In this document: positions 1 through 5,518 of the stretch, piece after piece
Layout: every line of letters starts with the position of its first letter
How positions within the stretch are numbered: the stretch's first letter is position 1
Program-made: the position numbers and the translations under genes
Assembly (NCBI GenBank): GCA_012514855.1
Contig: JAAYZL010000287.1
Location: 1 to 9,072, forward strand
Direction: 5' to 3'
From: Clostridiales bacterium
GTDB taxonomy: Bacteria > Bacillota_A > Clostridia > Christensenellales > Aristaeellaceae
DNA length: 9,072 nt
The notes under the pieces: generated by a model
Told to the model about the DNA's origin: nothing
The model's database searches: none
The model's input: only the letters and a program-made list of their open reading frames with translations

Positions 1-620
1 AACTCGCGGTCGTAGCTCTGCAAAAGCACGCGGTTTCCGTCGAGCTTGTTCGCCTTGCGCGCGACGCGGCGGCCGTCCAGCGAGAACAGCGAGATCGCGC
101 CGTCCTCGACCTTCTGCGCGGGCACGCACAGGAGCAGGTCGCCCGCGTGGATGCGGAAGCCGCTCAGGGAGTCGTCCGGGCAGCGGTAGAAGAACACCTT
201 GTCCGGCGCGCCGCCCTCGATTTTGCCGCCGATGATCGGAACCGCCACGTGGTCGATCACGAGCCCCGCCCCGTCCACGACCGGCACGCGCCGGACGACG
301 CCCGACAGCGCGTCGAGCCACGCGTCGCTGGACTCCCGCGCCGGGGATTCCCCGTCCTGCGCCTCCGGCAGCACGTACGGGCGCGGCTTCGGCCGGACTT
401 TGACCTCCGGCTCGGACGCGACCTCGAGCTCCGCCGAGACCGGGTTTTGGACGCCCAATATCCTCAGGATCAGCTGCGCCTGCGCGTCGGAGGCGATGCG
501 CCTGCCGCCCTCGATGTCCTTGATGACGTTTTCGGTCATGCCGCACTTCTTCGCGAGCGCCTTCTCCGTCATCTTCGCGGCGGCGCGCGCCTTCCGGATC
601 GTCTCTCCCAATCGGCTCAT
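1..620 (-). CDS. XRE-family regulator with LexA/S24-like C-terminal domain (3' end beyond window)
   Basis: The minus-strand frame begins at ATG 618-620, eight bases after a GGGAGG site, and runs off the left edge after 206 codons. Residues about 5-55 read as a Cro/CI helix-turn-helix (begins MSRLGETIRKARAAAKMTEK). A charged, proline-containing linker follows at about 60-100. Residues about 125-203 resemble the LexA/S24 peptidase fold: VPIIGG (127-132), PDDSL with Ser151 where the catalytic serine sits, FRIHAGDLLL (155-164), and Lys189 in RRVARK at the lysine position. By alignment from memory, Ser-to-Lys spacing is 38, against 37 in E. coli LexA. The usual Ala-Gly cleavage dipeptide is not where expected: after VPIIGG there is KIEGG, and the stretch to Ser151 is short. 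It is probably a DNA-binding transcriptional regulator. Whether it self-cleaves is doubtful, and its targets are unknown. Confidence 0.8.
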   Translation of the reverse strand, partial: MSRLGETIRKARAAAKMTEKALAKKCGMTENVIKDIEGGRRIASDAQAQLILRILGVQNPVSAELEVASEPEVKVRPKPRPYVLPEAQDGESPARESSDAWLDALSGVVRRVPVVDGAGLVIDHVAVPIIGGKIEGGAPDKVFFYRCPDDSLSGFRIHAGDLLLCVPAQKVEDGAISLFSLDGRRVARKANKLDGNRVLLQSYDRE

Positions 621-649
621 GGTAAAAGCCTCCCGCATATGATATACCC

Positions 650-679
650 ATTATACCACGCGCTAAGACGCGCGGGCAA
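650..679 (-). promoter_or_regulatory. Sigma-A-type promoter of the XRE/LexA-like regulator with a palindrome in the spacer
   Basis: Read on the minus strand, TTGCCC (674-679) and a perfect TATAAT (650-655) are 18 bases apart, about 30 bases upstream of the regulator start. The spacer and -35 edge contain an inverted repeat, CGCGC (659-663) and GCGCG (670-674) around TAAGAC. That is a plausible operator for autoregulation, but this is inference. Confidence 0.65.
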
Positions 680-680
680 C

Positions 681-718
681 AAAAAACGGGGGGCCGAGAA
701 AAATCTCCGCTCCCCGCC
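681..718 (-). terminator. Rho-independent terminator of the phosphofructokinase gene
   Basis: On the minus strand, starting about ten bases after the phosphofructokinase stop, CGGGG and GAGA pair with TCTC and CCCCG across a short internal mismatch and a T-rich loop. A run of six T follows (A-run 681-686 on the plus strand). The T-run directly abuts the -35 region of the next gene. Confidence 0.75.
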
Positions 719-728
719 TCAAAGTTCG

Positions 729-1976
729 TTACGCCTCGGCCCTGACCTTCTTGAGCCGCACGAACCTCGGCAGCCCGTCCTCGATCGCGAGGTCGGTCTG
801 GCCCTGTATCAGCGGCAGCGCGTAGTCGATGAAGCCCTGCAAGATGCCGTCGCCGCTCTCGTTGATCCACTCGCGCGGGACCTTCTTCTCGGTGTTCGCG
901 ACGATCGTCAGGTCGTAGAGCTTCGTCTCGCAGGCGTACTTCCCGTCGACGACCTTGCGCTCGAAGCCGACCATCTTGTCGGTCGCGCCGGCGACGGCGT
1001 TCTCGACCGCGGCCCTGCCGGCCATGAACGACTCCTCGATGTCGGTCTTCGACGCGCAGTGCGCCGCGCAGCGCTGCAGAAGCGAGAGCTCGATGCCGCG
1101 CACCTTCGCGCCGGTCTTGTTCTTGATGTAGTTGGCGAGGAAGGCCGCGAGCCCGCCGAGCTGCGCGTGGCCGAAGCTGTCCTTCGCCATGTCCTTGTTC
1201 GCGTACTCGGCGATGAAGGTGCCGTTCCTGTCGTGGATGCCCTCGGACACGGCGACGAGGCACTTCTTGTTCTTCCCATAAATTTCCCGCACGGACTCGG
1301 TGAACTTCTCGATGTCGAAGGCGACCTCCGGCAGGTAGATCAGGTCCGGGCCGTTGCCCTTGTACGCGGCGAGCGCGGACGCGGCGGTCAGCCAGCCGGC
1401 GTGGCGGCCCATGCACTCGACGATGGTGATCATGCCGGTGTCGTACACGCGCGAGTCGTGGTAGACCTCCATCACCGAGGTCGCGATGTACTTCGCGGCG
1501 GAGCCGAAGCCGGGGCAGTGGTCGGTGCCGGTCAGGTCGTTGTCGATGGTCTTCGGGATGCCCATGACGCGGCACTCGTAGCCGTTCTTCAGCAGGAACT
1601 TCGAGATCTTGTTGCAGGTGTCCATCGAGTCGTTGCCGCCGTTGTAGAAGAAATAGCGCACGTCGTACTTGCGGAAGATCTCGAGGATGCGCTTGTAGTC
1701 GGTGTCGTCGACGTCCGGGTCCTTCAGCTTGTAGCGGCAGGAGCCGAGCGCGGAGGACGGCGTGTGCTTCATCAATTTAAGCTCTTCCGGGTCCTCCCCG
1801 CCCATGTCGATGAGCCTGTCGTCGAGCACGCCCTTGATGCCGTTGAGCGCGCCGAGCACCTTCGTGATCGCGTCGCTCTCCAGGGCGGTCTTGATCGCGC
1901 CGTACGTGGACGCGTTGATGACGGAGGTCGGGCCCCCGGACTGGCCGATGATGCAGGCTCCCCTGAGCTGTGCCAT
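729..1976 (-). CDS. pfp: Pyrophosphate-dependent 6-phosphofructokinase
   Basis: This cytosolic glycolytic enzyme phosphorylates fructose 6-phosphate to fructose 1,6-bisphosphate, using pyrophosphate reversibly rather than ATP. The 415-residue protein has the N-terminal GQSGGPTSVIN loop (11-21), GGNDS (113-117), PKTIDNDL (141-148, catalytic Asp region) and MGRHAGW (189-195). Two positions mark the pyrophosphate type: Asp116, where ATP enzymes have Gly in GGDGS, and Lys142, where ATP enzymes have Gly in PGTIDND. Length fits the family. I chose ATG 1974-1976 because AAGGGA lies nine bases upstream. An ATG 9 bases earlier directly abuts that site, and a start at 2054 would fall inside the promoter. 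It is transcribed alone from the promoter at 2026-2054 to the terminator at 681-718. Cofactor choice is inferred from the motifs and not tested. Confidence 0.95.
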   Translation of the reverse strand: MAQLRGACIIGQSGGPTSVINASTYGAIKTALESDAITKVLGALNGIKGVLDDRLIDMGGEDPEELKLMKHTPSSALGSCRYKLKDPDVDDTDYKRILEIFRKYDVRYFFYNGGNDSMDTCNKISKFLLKNGYECRVMGIPKTIDNDLTGTDHCPGFGSAAKYIATSVMEVYHDSRVYDTGMITIVECMGRHAGWLTAASALAAYKGNGPDLIYLPEVAFDIEKFTESVREIYGKNKKCLVAVSEGIHDRNGTFIAEYANKDMAKDSFGHAQLGGLAAFLANYIKNKTGAKVRGIELSLLQRCAAHCASKTDIEESFMAGRAAVENAVAGATDKMVGFERKVVDGKYACETKLYDLTIVANTEKKVPREWINESGDGILQGFIDYALPLIQGQTDLAIEDGLPRFVRLKKVRAEA

Positions 1977-2025
1977 ATCAATCATTCCCTTCGAAAGTAA
2001 GTGAAAAATGGACCGTACAGGCAAG

Positions 2026-2054
2026 AATCTAGCACAAAACCGCCCGAATGTCAA
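2026..2054 (-). promoter_or_regulatory. Promoter of the phosphofructokinase gene
   Basis: On the minus strand a perfect -35 TTGACA (2049-2054) lies 17 bases from TAGATT (2026-2031, four of six matches). The predicted start is about 45 bases upstream of the ATG. The -35 box overlaps the loop and one arm of the hairpin that ends the upstream metallophosphoesterase gene. Confidence 0.7.
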
Positions 2055-2067
2055 ATTCGCGGCGGTT
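2038..2067 (-). terminator. Hairpin terminator downstream of the metallophosphoesterase gene
   Basis: Inverted repeat with arms 2038-2049 and 2055-2067: AACCGCC plus CGAAT pair with ATTCG plus GGCGGTT, with one extra base in one arm and a five-base loop (TTGAC on the minus strand). Minus-strand read-out continues into TTTTG, so the T-tract is short. It starts 14 bases past the stop of the gene at 2082. The same bases carry the -35 of the next promoter, so an operator role is also possible. Confidence 0.6.
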
Positions 2068-2081
2068 AAGATTGCGTGCCT

Positions 2082-2903
2082 CTACATGCCCTCTATATCG
2101 ACGACGACGACCTCCGGCGGGTTGAACACGCGAGGCAGCTTCGGGTAGTGCGAAAGTCCGCGGCTGACGATCATCTTCGTCCCGCCGACCCGGTACTCGC
2201 CGCCCGCGTACTTCGGGAACATCCCCTGATCCGGCGCGAACAGGCCGTTCAGGAGCAGCGGAATCCGGACCTGCCCGCCGTGCGTGTGGCCGGCGAGCAC
2301 GAGGTCGAACGGGTATTTCCGGTATTGCTCGATCCGCTCCGGGCGGTGGGCGAAGAGCAGGTTGAATTTGTCGTCCGCGAGGCCCGAGAACGCGCCCGCG
2401 AGAGCCTTTTCGTAGCTCCGGAAGGCGCTCGGGTCGCCGATGCCGCACAGCCGGATCGACCCCTCGCCCGCGGGCAGCTCGACGAAGTTTCCGTCGAGCA
2501 CGGCGATGCCGTAGCCCTCGATGATCCTTCGGACGGCCGGGTAGTCGTTTCCCCACAGTTCGTGGTTTCCCGACGCGTAATAGGTCGGGACGCCGAGCGC
2601 GCGAAGCCCGTCGAACAGCGCAAGCGCGTTCTCCATCGGCTTCACGTCGTCGACGATGTCCCCGCCGAGCAATATCGCGTCCGGCCTCTGCTCGGCGATC
2701 AACCGGATGAGCGCCGACTGGTTCTCCCCGTATGTCGTGCTGTGCAAATCCGCGAGGAACGCGAGCCGAAGCGACGCCCCCGCGGGCAGTTTTCCCGTCT
2801 GCACCCGGTAGCGCCGAACCGTAAGCCCGCGGTAAAGCGCCGCCGCGACCACGGCCGCGAACAGCGCGAGCGCCAGCAGGATGATTTTCCACATCTTTGC
2901 CAT
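2082..2903 (-). CDS. Membrane-anchored metallophosphoesterase (YaeI/YkuE-like)
   Basis: A 273-residue protein of the calcineurin-like phosphoesterase fold. Residues about 5-24 are one hydrophobic segment (uncleaved signal anchor), placing the enzyme on the outer face of the membrane. The metal-binding motifs follow in the expected order: DLH (52-54), GGDIVDD (80-86), GNHE (112-115), His186 in AHRPE, and GHTHGGQ (205-211). GHTHGGQ and overall length match the YaeI/YkuE group, in which E. coli YaeI is described as acting on lipid A-like phosphoesters. The substrate here cannot be told from sequence. The start is supported by GAGGAGG five bases upstream. It appears to be a single-gene unit. I could not find a clear promoter in the 178 bases upstream. 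Confidence 0.9.
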   Translation of the reverse strand: MAKMWKIILLALALFAAVVAAALYRGLTVRRYRVQTGKLPAGASLRLAFLADLHSTTYGENQSALIRLIAEQRPDAILLGGDIVDDVKPMENALALFDGLRALGVPTYYASGNHELWGNDYPAVRRIIEGYGIAVLDGNFVELPAGEGSIRLCGIGDPSAFRSYEKALAGAFSGLADDKFNLLFAHRPERIEQYRKYPFDLVLAGHTHGGQVRIPLLLNGLFAPDQGMFPKYAGGEYRVGGTKMIVSRGLSHYPKLPRVFNPPEVVVVDIEGM

Positions 2904-2963
2904 TCAAGCCTCCTCTGTGTTGGACGCGGGAGGGCGTGTTTCGGTTCATTCGCGGGGCAAGTA

Positions 2964-3009
2964 GTCTGCGAGGTCTAATAACCTATCGCGGGGGTTAGGC
3001 TTCGCAGAC
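2964..3009. repeat. Long imperfect inverted repeat between divergent genes
   Basis: Arms 2964-2983 and 2990-3009 pair at 15 of 20 positions as DNA, or 18 of 20 counting G-U pairs in a plus-strand RNA, around the six-base loop TATCGC. The outer eight pairs (GTCTGCGA with TCGCAGAC) are perfect. No T-tract follows on either strand, so it is not an ordinary terminator. It lies between the metallophosphoesterase and jelly-roll genes. The role is unknown: operator, repeat-element remnant or structured RNA. Confidence 0.6.
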
Positions 3010-3022
3010 GACTGGTCCCATC

Positions 3023-3052
3023 GCACGCCGGCGGACGGCCCCGCATAGTATG
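3023..3052 (+). promoter_or_regulatory. Weak candidate promoter, late-sporulation (sigma-K-like) pattern
   Basis: GCAC (3023-3026) lies 17 bases from CATAGTATG (3044-3052). The known sigma-K pattern is AC, 16-17 bases, then CATANNNTA, so all but the last base fit. The -10 candidate lies within an 11-base palindrome, GCATA-G-TATGC (3043-3053). The site is about 20 bases ahead of the ribosome binding site at 3071-3076. I see no sigma-A promoter here. The motif is short, so chance is possible. Confidence 0.25.
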
Positions 3053-3081
3053 CACGGAAGCAAAGAATACGAGGTGATACG

Positions 3082-3645
3082 ATGTCAATGCTTCGCGAAT
3101 GTGATCCCCGCATGCGCGCGGGCGGCGCCCTTCAGGCTGCGCGGCAGTGCTGCCGGCCGCCGAAGAGGCCGCGCCCGCCGATAAATTGCCCCCCGCCCCC
3201 CGGAGAGCCCGAGGATTCGGGCACACCCGTGGGCTCGGGTTCCGGCGCGATGGTCTACCAGCTCGGGACGCTCAGGAACTCCGCCGAGTGCGGGGGGATC
3301 GAGCTCTCGCAGATACTGGCCGACCCCGAATGCGACTACGCGCTCGATTCCCCGTTTGTCATGGTCAACCGGCCCGGAACATACCTCGTCCAATACGCGG
3401 TCTTTCTCCCCGAACCGGCATGCGTCAACACGGTGTTCAGCCTCCGGGCGAACGACGAGACGCTGCTTTCGAGCATCGTGCGCGCCGCGAAAGCCGCCTC
3501 CTCGCAGTGCGCGACCTATTTTGGACAGGCGCTGATCACCGTTACGTGCCCGACGGCCGTTTGCCTCGCCAGCCAGAGGGTGATCCGCGTCTCGGACATC
3601 TGCGCGACGGCGATGGCCACACTGTCGTTCCTCAGAATCCGGTAG
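3082..3645 (+). CDS. Cysteine-rich protein with BclA-C/C1q-like jelly-roll domain
   Basis: A 187-residue protein. The start is set by GAGGTG five bases before ATG 3082. Residues 1-25 are basic with Cys7, Cys23 and Cys24. Residues about 26-45 are a proline-rich linker with four consecutive prolines. Residues about 57-187 look like the C1q/TNF jelly roll of BclA C-terminal domains: RPGTYLVQYAVFLP (97-110) matches the usual PGxYxxxYxV strand, and the protein ends on a hydrophobic strand, ATLSFLRI. The collagen-like Gly-X-Y repeat of BclA itself is absent. There are eleven cysteines, many for this length, suggesting disulfide cross-linking. No signal peptide or membrane segment is visible, which suits a protein assembled on spores from the mother-cell cytosol. 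Fold assignment is by pattern. A spore-surface role is inference, and a phage- or adhesin-related role is possible. Confidence 0.7.
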   Translation: MSMLRECDPRMRAGGALQAARQCCRPPKRPRPPINCPPPPGEPEDSGTPVGSGSGAMVYQLGTLRNSAECGGIELSQILADPECDYALDSPFVMVNRPGTYLVQYAVFLPEPACVNTVFSLRANDETLLSSIVRAAKAASSQCATYFGQALITVTCPTAVCLASQRVIRVSDICATAMATLSFLRIR

Positions 3646-3647
3646 AC

Positions 3648-3684
3648 AAAAAAACAGGAGCCGCCTCGAAAACGGGGCGGCTCC
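3648..3684 (-). terminator. Terminator of the oadB unit, possibly bidirectional
   Basis: A perfect nine-base-pair stem, GGAGCCGCC (3657-3665) with GGCGGCTCC (3676-3684), has a ten-base loop. Minus-strand read-out ends in seven T (A-run 3648-3654), a standard terminator for the sodium-pump unit. Read on the plus strand it starts 11 bases after the jelly-roll gene stop, but the following tract (GGTGGTTTATT) is poor, so termination there would be weaker. Confidence 0.85.
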
Positions 3685-3690
3685 GGTGGT

Positions 3691-3837
3691 TTATTCCTCG
3701 GTCTTTCTTCCTTTTCCGGTCGTGGCGTTCAAAATCGCGATTACCGCGTAGATGACGCCGATGACGACGAAGATGCCGAGCATGCCCTTGAACATATAGG
3801 GCAGCGACTGCAGGGCCTCCAGAGGAGTGATTCTCAT
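3691..3837 (-). CDS. OadG-like small membrane subunit (48 residues)
   Basis: Start ATG 3835-3837 has an excellent AAGGAGGT six bases upstream, and the stop is TAA at 3691-3693. The peptide begins MRITPLEALQSLPYMFKGML, followed by one transmembrane helix (about 19-37, GMLGIFVVIGVIYAVIAIL) and a short basic-acidic tail (GKGRKTEE). The GM-GIF-V-IGVIYAVI pattern is that of gamma (OadG/MmdD) subunits of sodium-translocating decarboxylases, which anchor and stabilise the complex. Typical gamma subunits are around 80 residues or longer with a hydrophilic tail; this one is little more than the helix. It lies 16 bases after the oadB stop, in the same transcript, just before the terminator. Family assignment rests on the helix pattern and context, since so short a protein gives little else. 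Confidence 0.8.
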   Translation of the reverse strand: MRITPLEALQSLPYMFKGMLGIFVVIGVIYAVIAILNATTGKGRKTEE

Positions 3838-3853
3838 AAACGTACCTCCTTAA

Positions 3854-4954
3854 TCACTTGGCGATCAGCGAGATAATCAGGCCGCCGGCGATGACCGACG
3901 CGATCTGGCCGGAAACGTTCGCGGCCGCCGCGTGCATCAGCAGGAAGTTCTGCGGGTCTTCCTTGAGGCCCATCTTGTGCACGACGCGCGAGGACATCGG
4001 GAACGCCGAGATGCCCGCCGCGCCGACCATCGGGTTGATCTTCTTCTTGGTGAACAGGTTCAGGACCTTCACGAACAGCACGCCGCCGATGGTGTCGAAG
4101 ATGAACGCCACGAGGCCCAGGCAGAGCACGAGGAAGGTCTGCGGGTTGACGAACTTCTCCGCGACCATGACCGGCGCGACCGACAGGCCCAGGAGCAGCG
4201 AGATCAGCTTCGCGAGCACATTCTGCGCGGCCTCGGAGAGGGAATCAAGCACCGTGCACTCGCGCAAAAGGTTTCCGAACATCAGGAATCCGACCAGCGC
4301 GACGGACCTCGGCGCCGCGATGCCCGCGATGACCGTCACGAGGATGGGGAAGAGTATGCGCGTCGCCTTCGAGACGCTCTTCGGGTTGTAGGGCATGCGG
4401 ATCATGCGCTCTTTTTTCGTCGTGACGAGCCGTATGCAGGGCGGCTGCACAATCGGCACCAGCGCCATGTACGAGTACGCCGCGACGATGATCGCGCCGA
4501 GGTACTGCGTGCCGTAGTAGTTCGCGACGAAGATCGAGGTCGGGCCGTCCGCCGCGCCGATGATGGCGATGGACGCCGCGTCGTGGAGGCTGAAGTTGAA
4601 CAGCCGCGCGAGCGACAGCGTGAAGAAGATGCCGAACTGCGCCGCCGCGCCGCAGAGGAGCATCTTGGGGTTGGAGAGCAGCGGTCCGAAGTCGATCATC
4701 GCGCCGATGCCGATGAACAAAAGCAGCGGGAACAGCTCGTTTGCGATGCCGGCGTTGTACAATACCTCCAGGTCGCCCAGCGCGCCGTTGAACGGCAGGT
4801 TGACCAGGATCGCACCGAAGCCCATCGGCAGGAGCAGCGTCGGTTCCATTTCCTTCTTGATCGCCAGGAAGATCAGCGTGCCGCCGATCGCCCACATGAC
4901 GGCCATCTGCCATGTAATGGATGTGAAGGCAAAGCTCGAGAACAGTTCAGCCAT
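3854..4954 (-). CDS. oadB: Sodium ion-translocating decarboxylase, beta subunit (OadB/MmdB/GcdB family)
   Basis: An integral membrane protein of 366 residues, very hydrophobic, with about ten membrane-spanning stretches. In this family it pumps Na+ out of the cell, driven by decarboxylation of a carboxybiotin delivered by partner subunits. Diagnostic motifs are GIGAMIDFGPLLSNP (82-96), IIGAADGPTSIF (131-142, including the family's key Asp at 136), ISAFPMSSRVVHK (315-327) and AANVSGQIASVIAGG (344-358). Sequence alone does not say whether the substrate is oxaloacetate, methylmalonyl-CoA, glutaconyl-CoA or malonate, so the gene symbol is generic. The start at ATG 4952-4954 has GGGAGGG upstream. 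The only partner in the window is the small subunit at 3691-3837. No carboxyltransferase alpha subunit or biotin carrier is present. Expression is from the promoter at 5053-5081 through a leader with a strong hairpin. Confidence 0.95.
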   Translation of the reverse strand: MAELFSSFAFTSITWQMAVMWAIGGTLIFLAIKKEMEPTLLLPMGFGAILVNLPFNGALGDLEVLYNAGIANELFPLLLFIGIGAMIDFGPLLSNPKMLLCGAAAQFGIFFTLSLARLFNFSLHDAASIAIIGAADGPTSIFVANYYGTQYLGAIIVAAYSYMALVPIVQPPCIRLVTTKKERMIRMPYNPKSVSKATRILFPILVTVIAGIAAPRSVALVGFLMFGNLLRECTVLDSLSEAAQNVLAKLISLLLGLSVAPVMVAEKFVNPQTFLVLCLGLVAFIFDTIGGVLFVKVLNLFTKKKINPMVGAAGISAFPMSSRVVHKMGLKEDPQNFLLMHAAAANVSGQIASVIAGGLIISLIAK

Positions 4955-4977
4955 AGAACACCCTCCCCCAATATGAA

Positions 4978-5009
4978 GGAACTCCTATGGTAGCGCCATA
5001 GAAAGTTCC
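4978..5009 (-). promoter_or_regulatory. Hairpin in the oadB leader
   Basis: On the minus strand the roughly 90-base leader of oadB contains GGAACT-TT-CTATGG, a five-base loop, then CCATAG-G-AGTTCC. These are two perfect six-base-pair stems separated by a small internal loop (arms 4996-5009 and 4978-4990). It ends about 12 bases before the ribosome binding site and has no T-tract. It could regulate translation, stabilise the message or bind a protein. It matches no riboswitch class I recognise. Confidence 0.5.
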
Positions 5010-5052
5010 CGCCTCGCGCCGGTGAAAGCCACGCAACGCGCATTTGTAGCAA

Positions 5053-5081
5053 AGTATAGCACAATCGAAAAAAGCTGTCAA
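5053..5081 (-). promoter_or_regulatory. Strong promoter of the oadB unit, overlapping the GtrA gene stop
   Basis: On the minus strand a perfect TTGACA (5076-5081) lies 17 bases from TATACT (5053-5058, five of six matches). The TGA stop of the GtrA gene (5078-5080) is inside the -35 box. A seven-base AT-rich inverted repeat, AAAAAGC (5069-5075) and GCTTTTT (5086-5092), flanks the -35. Its T-rich minus-strand end may act as a weak terminator for the upstream gene. Confidence 0.8.
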
Positions 5082-5518
5082 CCGCGCTTTTTGAAGATCC
5101 AGAAGCGGCTCGCGAAGTAGTTCGCGGCGATGACGACGACCTGCACGATCAGCTTCGCGACGAGGTCGTTCATCCGGACCGCGCCCACAAGCAAGAGCAT
5201 CAAGAGCGCGTCGACGCCGAGCGAAAGCAGCCTCGCCGCCGCGAACTCCGCGATCTCGCGCCGGAGATTCCCGCCCTCGCTCCGGAAGACGTACCTCTTG
5301 TTCGGGTAGAACGCGAACGCGACCGCGAACACCCACGCGACCGCGGTGCCGAGCACCGCCAGCCACTCGGTCGAATCCGCCGGAACGCCGGTCAGCGCCG
5401 CCACCGCGCGCGTGAACAGGAAGTAGACGGCATAGTTGACCGCGGTCGTCAGAGCGCCGACGACGCAGTAGAGAAAAATCTCCCGAATTCGGTCGTTTTT
5501 GAACAGTTTCCGGATCAT
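5078..5518 (-). CDS. GtrA-family membrane protein
   Basis: A 146-residue protein with four predicted membrane helices (about 13-38, 53-72, 92-113, 118-136) and basic ends. The family signature is present: FLYCVVGALTTAVNYAVYFL (15-34), PNKRYVF (72-78) and NYFASRFWIF (133-142). GtrA-like proteins are thought to take part in moving undecaprenyl-linked sugars across the membrane for polysaccharide, teichoic acid or O-antigen modification. No glycosyltransferase lies beside this one, so the substrate is unknown. ATG 5516-5518 overlaps the upstream stop codon in an ATGA arrangement, indicating translational coupling to the thymidine kinase fusion. I see no separate ribosome binding site better than the coupling itself. 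Confidence 0.88.
   Translation of the reverse strand: MIRKLFKNDRIREIFLYCVVGALTTAVNYAVYFLFTRAVAALTGVPADSTEWLAVLGTAVAWVFAVAFAFYPNKRYVFRSEGGNLRREIAEFAAARLLSLGVDALLMLLLVGAVRMNDLVAKLIVQVVVIAANYFASRFWIFKKRG

Noticed and set aside
147..2000. A 617-codon open frame on the plus strand
   Set aside because: It lies antisense to the regulator and phosphofructokinase genes, has a composition dominated by Arg, Ala, Val and Asp, has no family motif, and crosses a terminator and a promoter. It is a shadow frame of GC-rich codons.
3147..3755. Alternative plus-strand frame overlapping the jelly-roll gene
   Set aside because: Arg-rich shadow with no ribosome site. It runs through the terminator at 3648-3684, while the frame at 3082 has a good ribosome site and a recognisable fold pattern.
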